Origin: Streptomyces sp. RB17
GTDB lineage: Bacteria; Actinomycetota; Actinomycetes; Streptomycetales; Streptomycetaceae
DNA: 64,000 nucleotides
NCBI RefSeq assembly: GCF_009604455.1
Contig: NZ_WEGL01000004.1
Location: forward strand, 186,001-250,000
Direction of reading: 5' to 3'
Positions 63,747-64,000 of this stretch are shown piece after piece. The position numbers and the translations under genes are program-made. The notes below the pieces were generated by a model. It was not told the origin of the DNA, searched no databases, and was given only the letters and a program-made list of their open reading frames with translations. How positions within the stretch are numbered: position 1 is the first letter of the stretch; each line of letters opens with the position of its first letter.

Positions 63747-64000
63747 CAGGAGGTCAGCGGGCCTCCGTTCAGGCCGTGGTCATAATGTGCGCACTCGCCA
63801 ATACTGCTGCGGCACCGAGAGATACCGCCCTCATAATCCCGCAAGAAACTCGCACCTCAGCCCGCATACAGATGAACCAAGCGGAACCAAGAAGACCCTA
63901 AAATCAAGTGGATCTTGCCATCAACTTCAATTGACGGGGCGTGAATCGGAGACCTTGACTCGCTCCCCGGCAGGACAAAAACTGTGTCCGTGACGGCACG
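63747..64000. other. Intergenic end of the window, no gene seen
   Basis: 254 bp of lower GC content, with no supported ORF. From conserved Streptomyces gene order this should hold the promoter of the next gene, expected to be the ECF sigma factor sigM. GGAACC near 63885 resembles an ECF -35 element, but this is weak. Confidence 0.4.

Overview
The window is high-GC actinobacterial chromosome, and its gene content and order are those of a Streptomyces core region on one flank of oriC. Diagnostic genes are ssgA/ssgR, femX, the rpsF-ssb-rpsR-rplI cluster, dnaB, ino1, cca, murJ and its pseudokinase partner, cydA-cydB-cydCD under a Rex operator, and an LppU/SCO3897-type protein. Eleven exact or one-mismatch ParB sites (parS, GTTTCACGTGAAAC) are spread across the 64 kb, which fits oriC proximity. 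From the conserved Streptomyces order I expect sigM-trx-parAB-dnaA/oriC beyond the right end.

Layout. 1-3.5 kb: end of a possible M24 peptidase, an EphD-like epoxide hydrolase/SDR fusion, a cluster of DnaA boxes (possibly equivalent to the DnaA-titrating D78 cluster of S. coelicolor), kptA and a conserved hypothetical gene. 3.5-7.1 kb: a disrupted island. An LLM-class flavin oxidoreductase gene is split in two by about 3 kb that carries an intact inverted paralogue, a TetR regulator and a truncated, frameshifted MFS gene. 7.1-14.5 kb: HAD phosphatase, then the cytochrome bd operon with its fused CydCD exporter and Rex operator. 14.5-20 kb: cyclophilin-fold protein, HisC-like aminotransferase, LacI regulator, metallophosphoesterase, membrane protein. 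20-21 kb: a degenerate scar with a small ORF and a piece of a second thiC. 21-30 kb: thiC with a TPP riboswitch, YibE/F protein, ssgA-ssgR, DUF5326, cupin, then a holin-like/ptpA/gamma-lyase operon and a LysR regulator. 30-38 kb: NUDIX, flavohaemoprotein-like reductase, HAD phosphatase, two GNATs, a GlcG-MFS unit with divergent MarR, and a class C-type serine hydrolase. 38-44 kb: dnaB, a second DnaA-box-rich intergenic region, MATE transporter, rplI-rpsR-ssb-rpsF. 44-64 kb: cell envelope functions (femX plus an alanine-racemase-like enzyme, GT87-type membrane protein, class A PBP, PadR-ino1, MFS, SCO3897-like, cca, DUF6049, murJ, pseudokinase).

The genes combine replication control (dnaB, ssb, DnaA boxes), segregation (parS), sporulation septation (ssgA/R) and envelope building (femX, PBP, murJ). 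The most unusual features are the genomic contexts of the parS sites: inside 38-40 bp terminator-like palindromes, on the cydCD start codon, inside the thiC riboswitch and inside a coding sequence. I found no CRISPR array, no intact insertion sequence, and no tRNA or rRNA gene.
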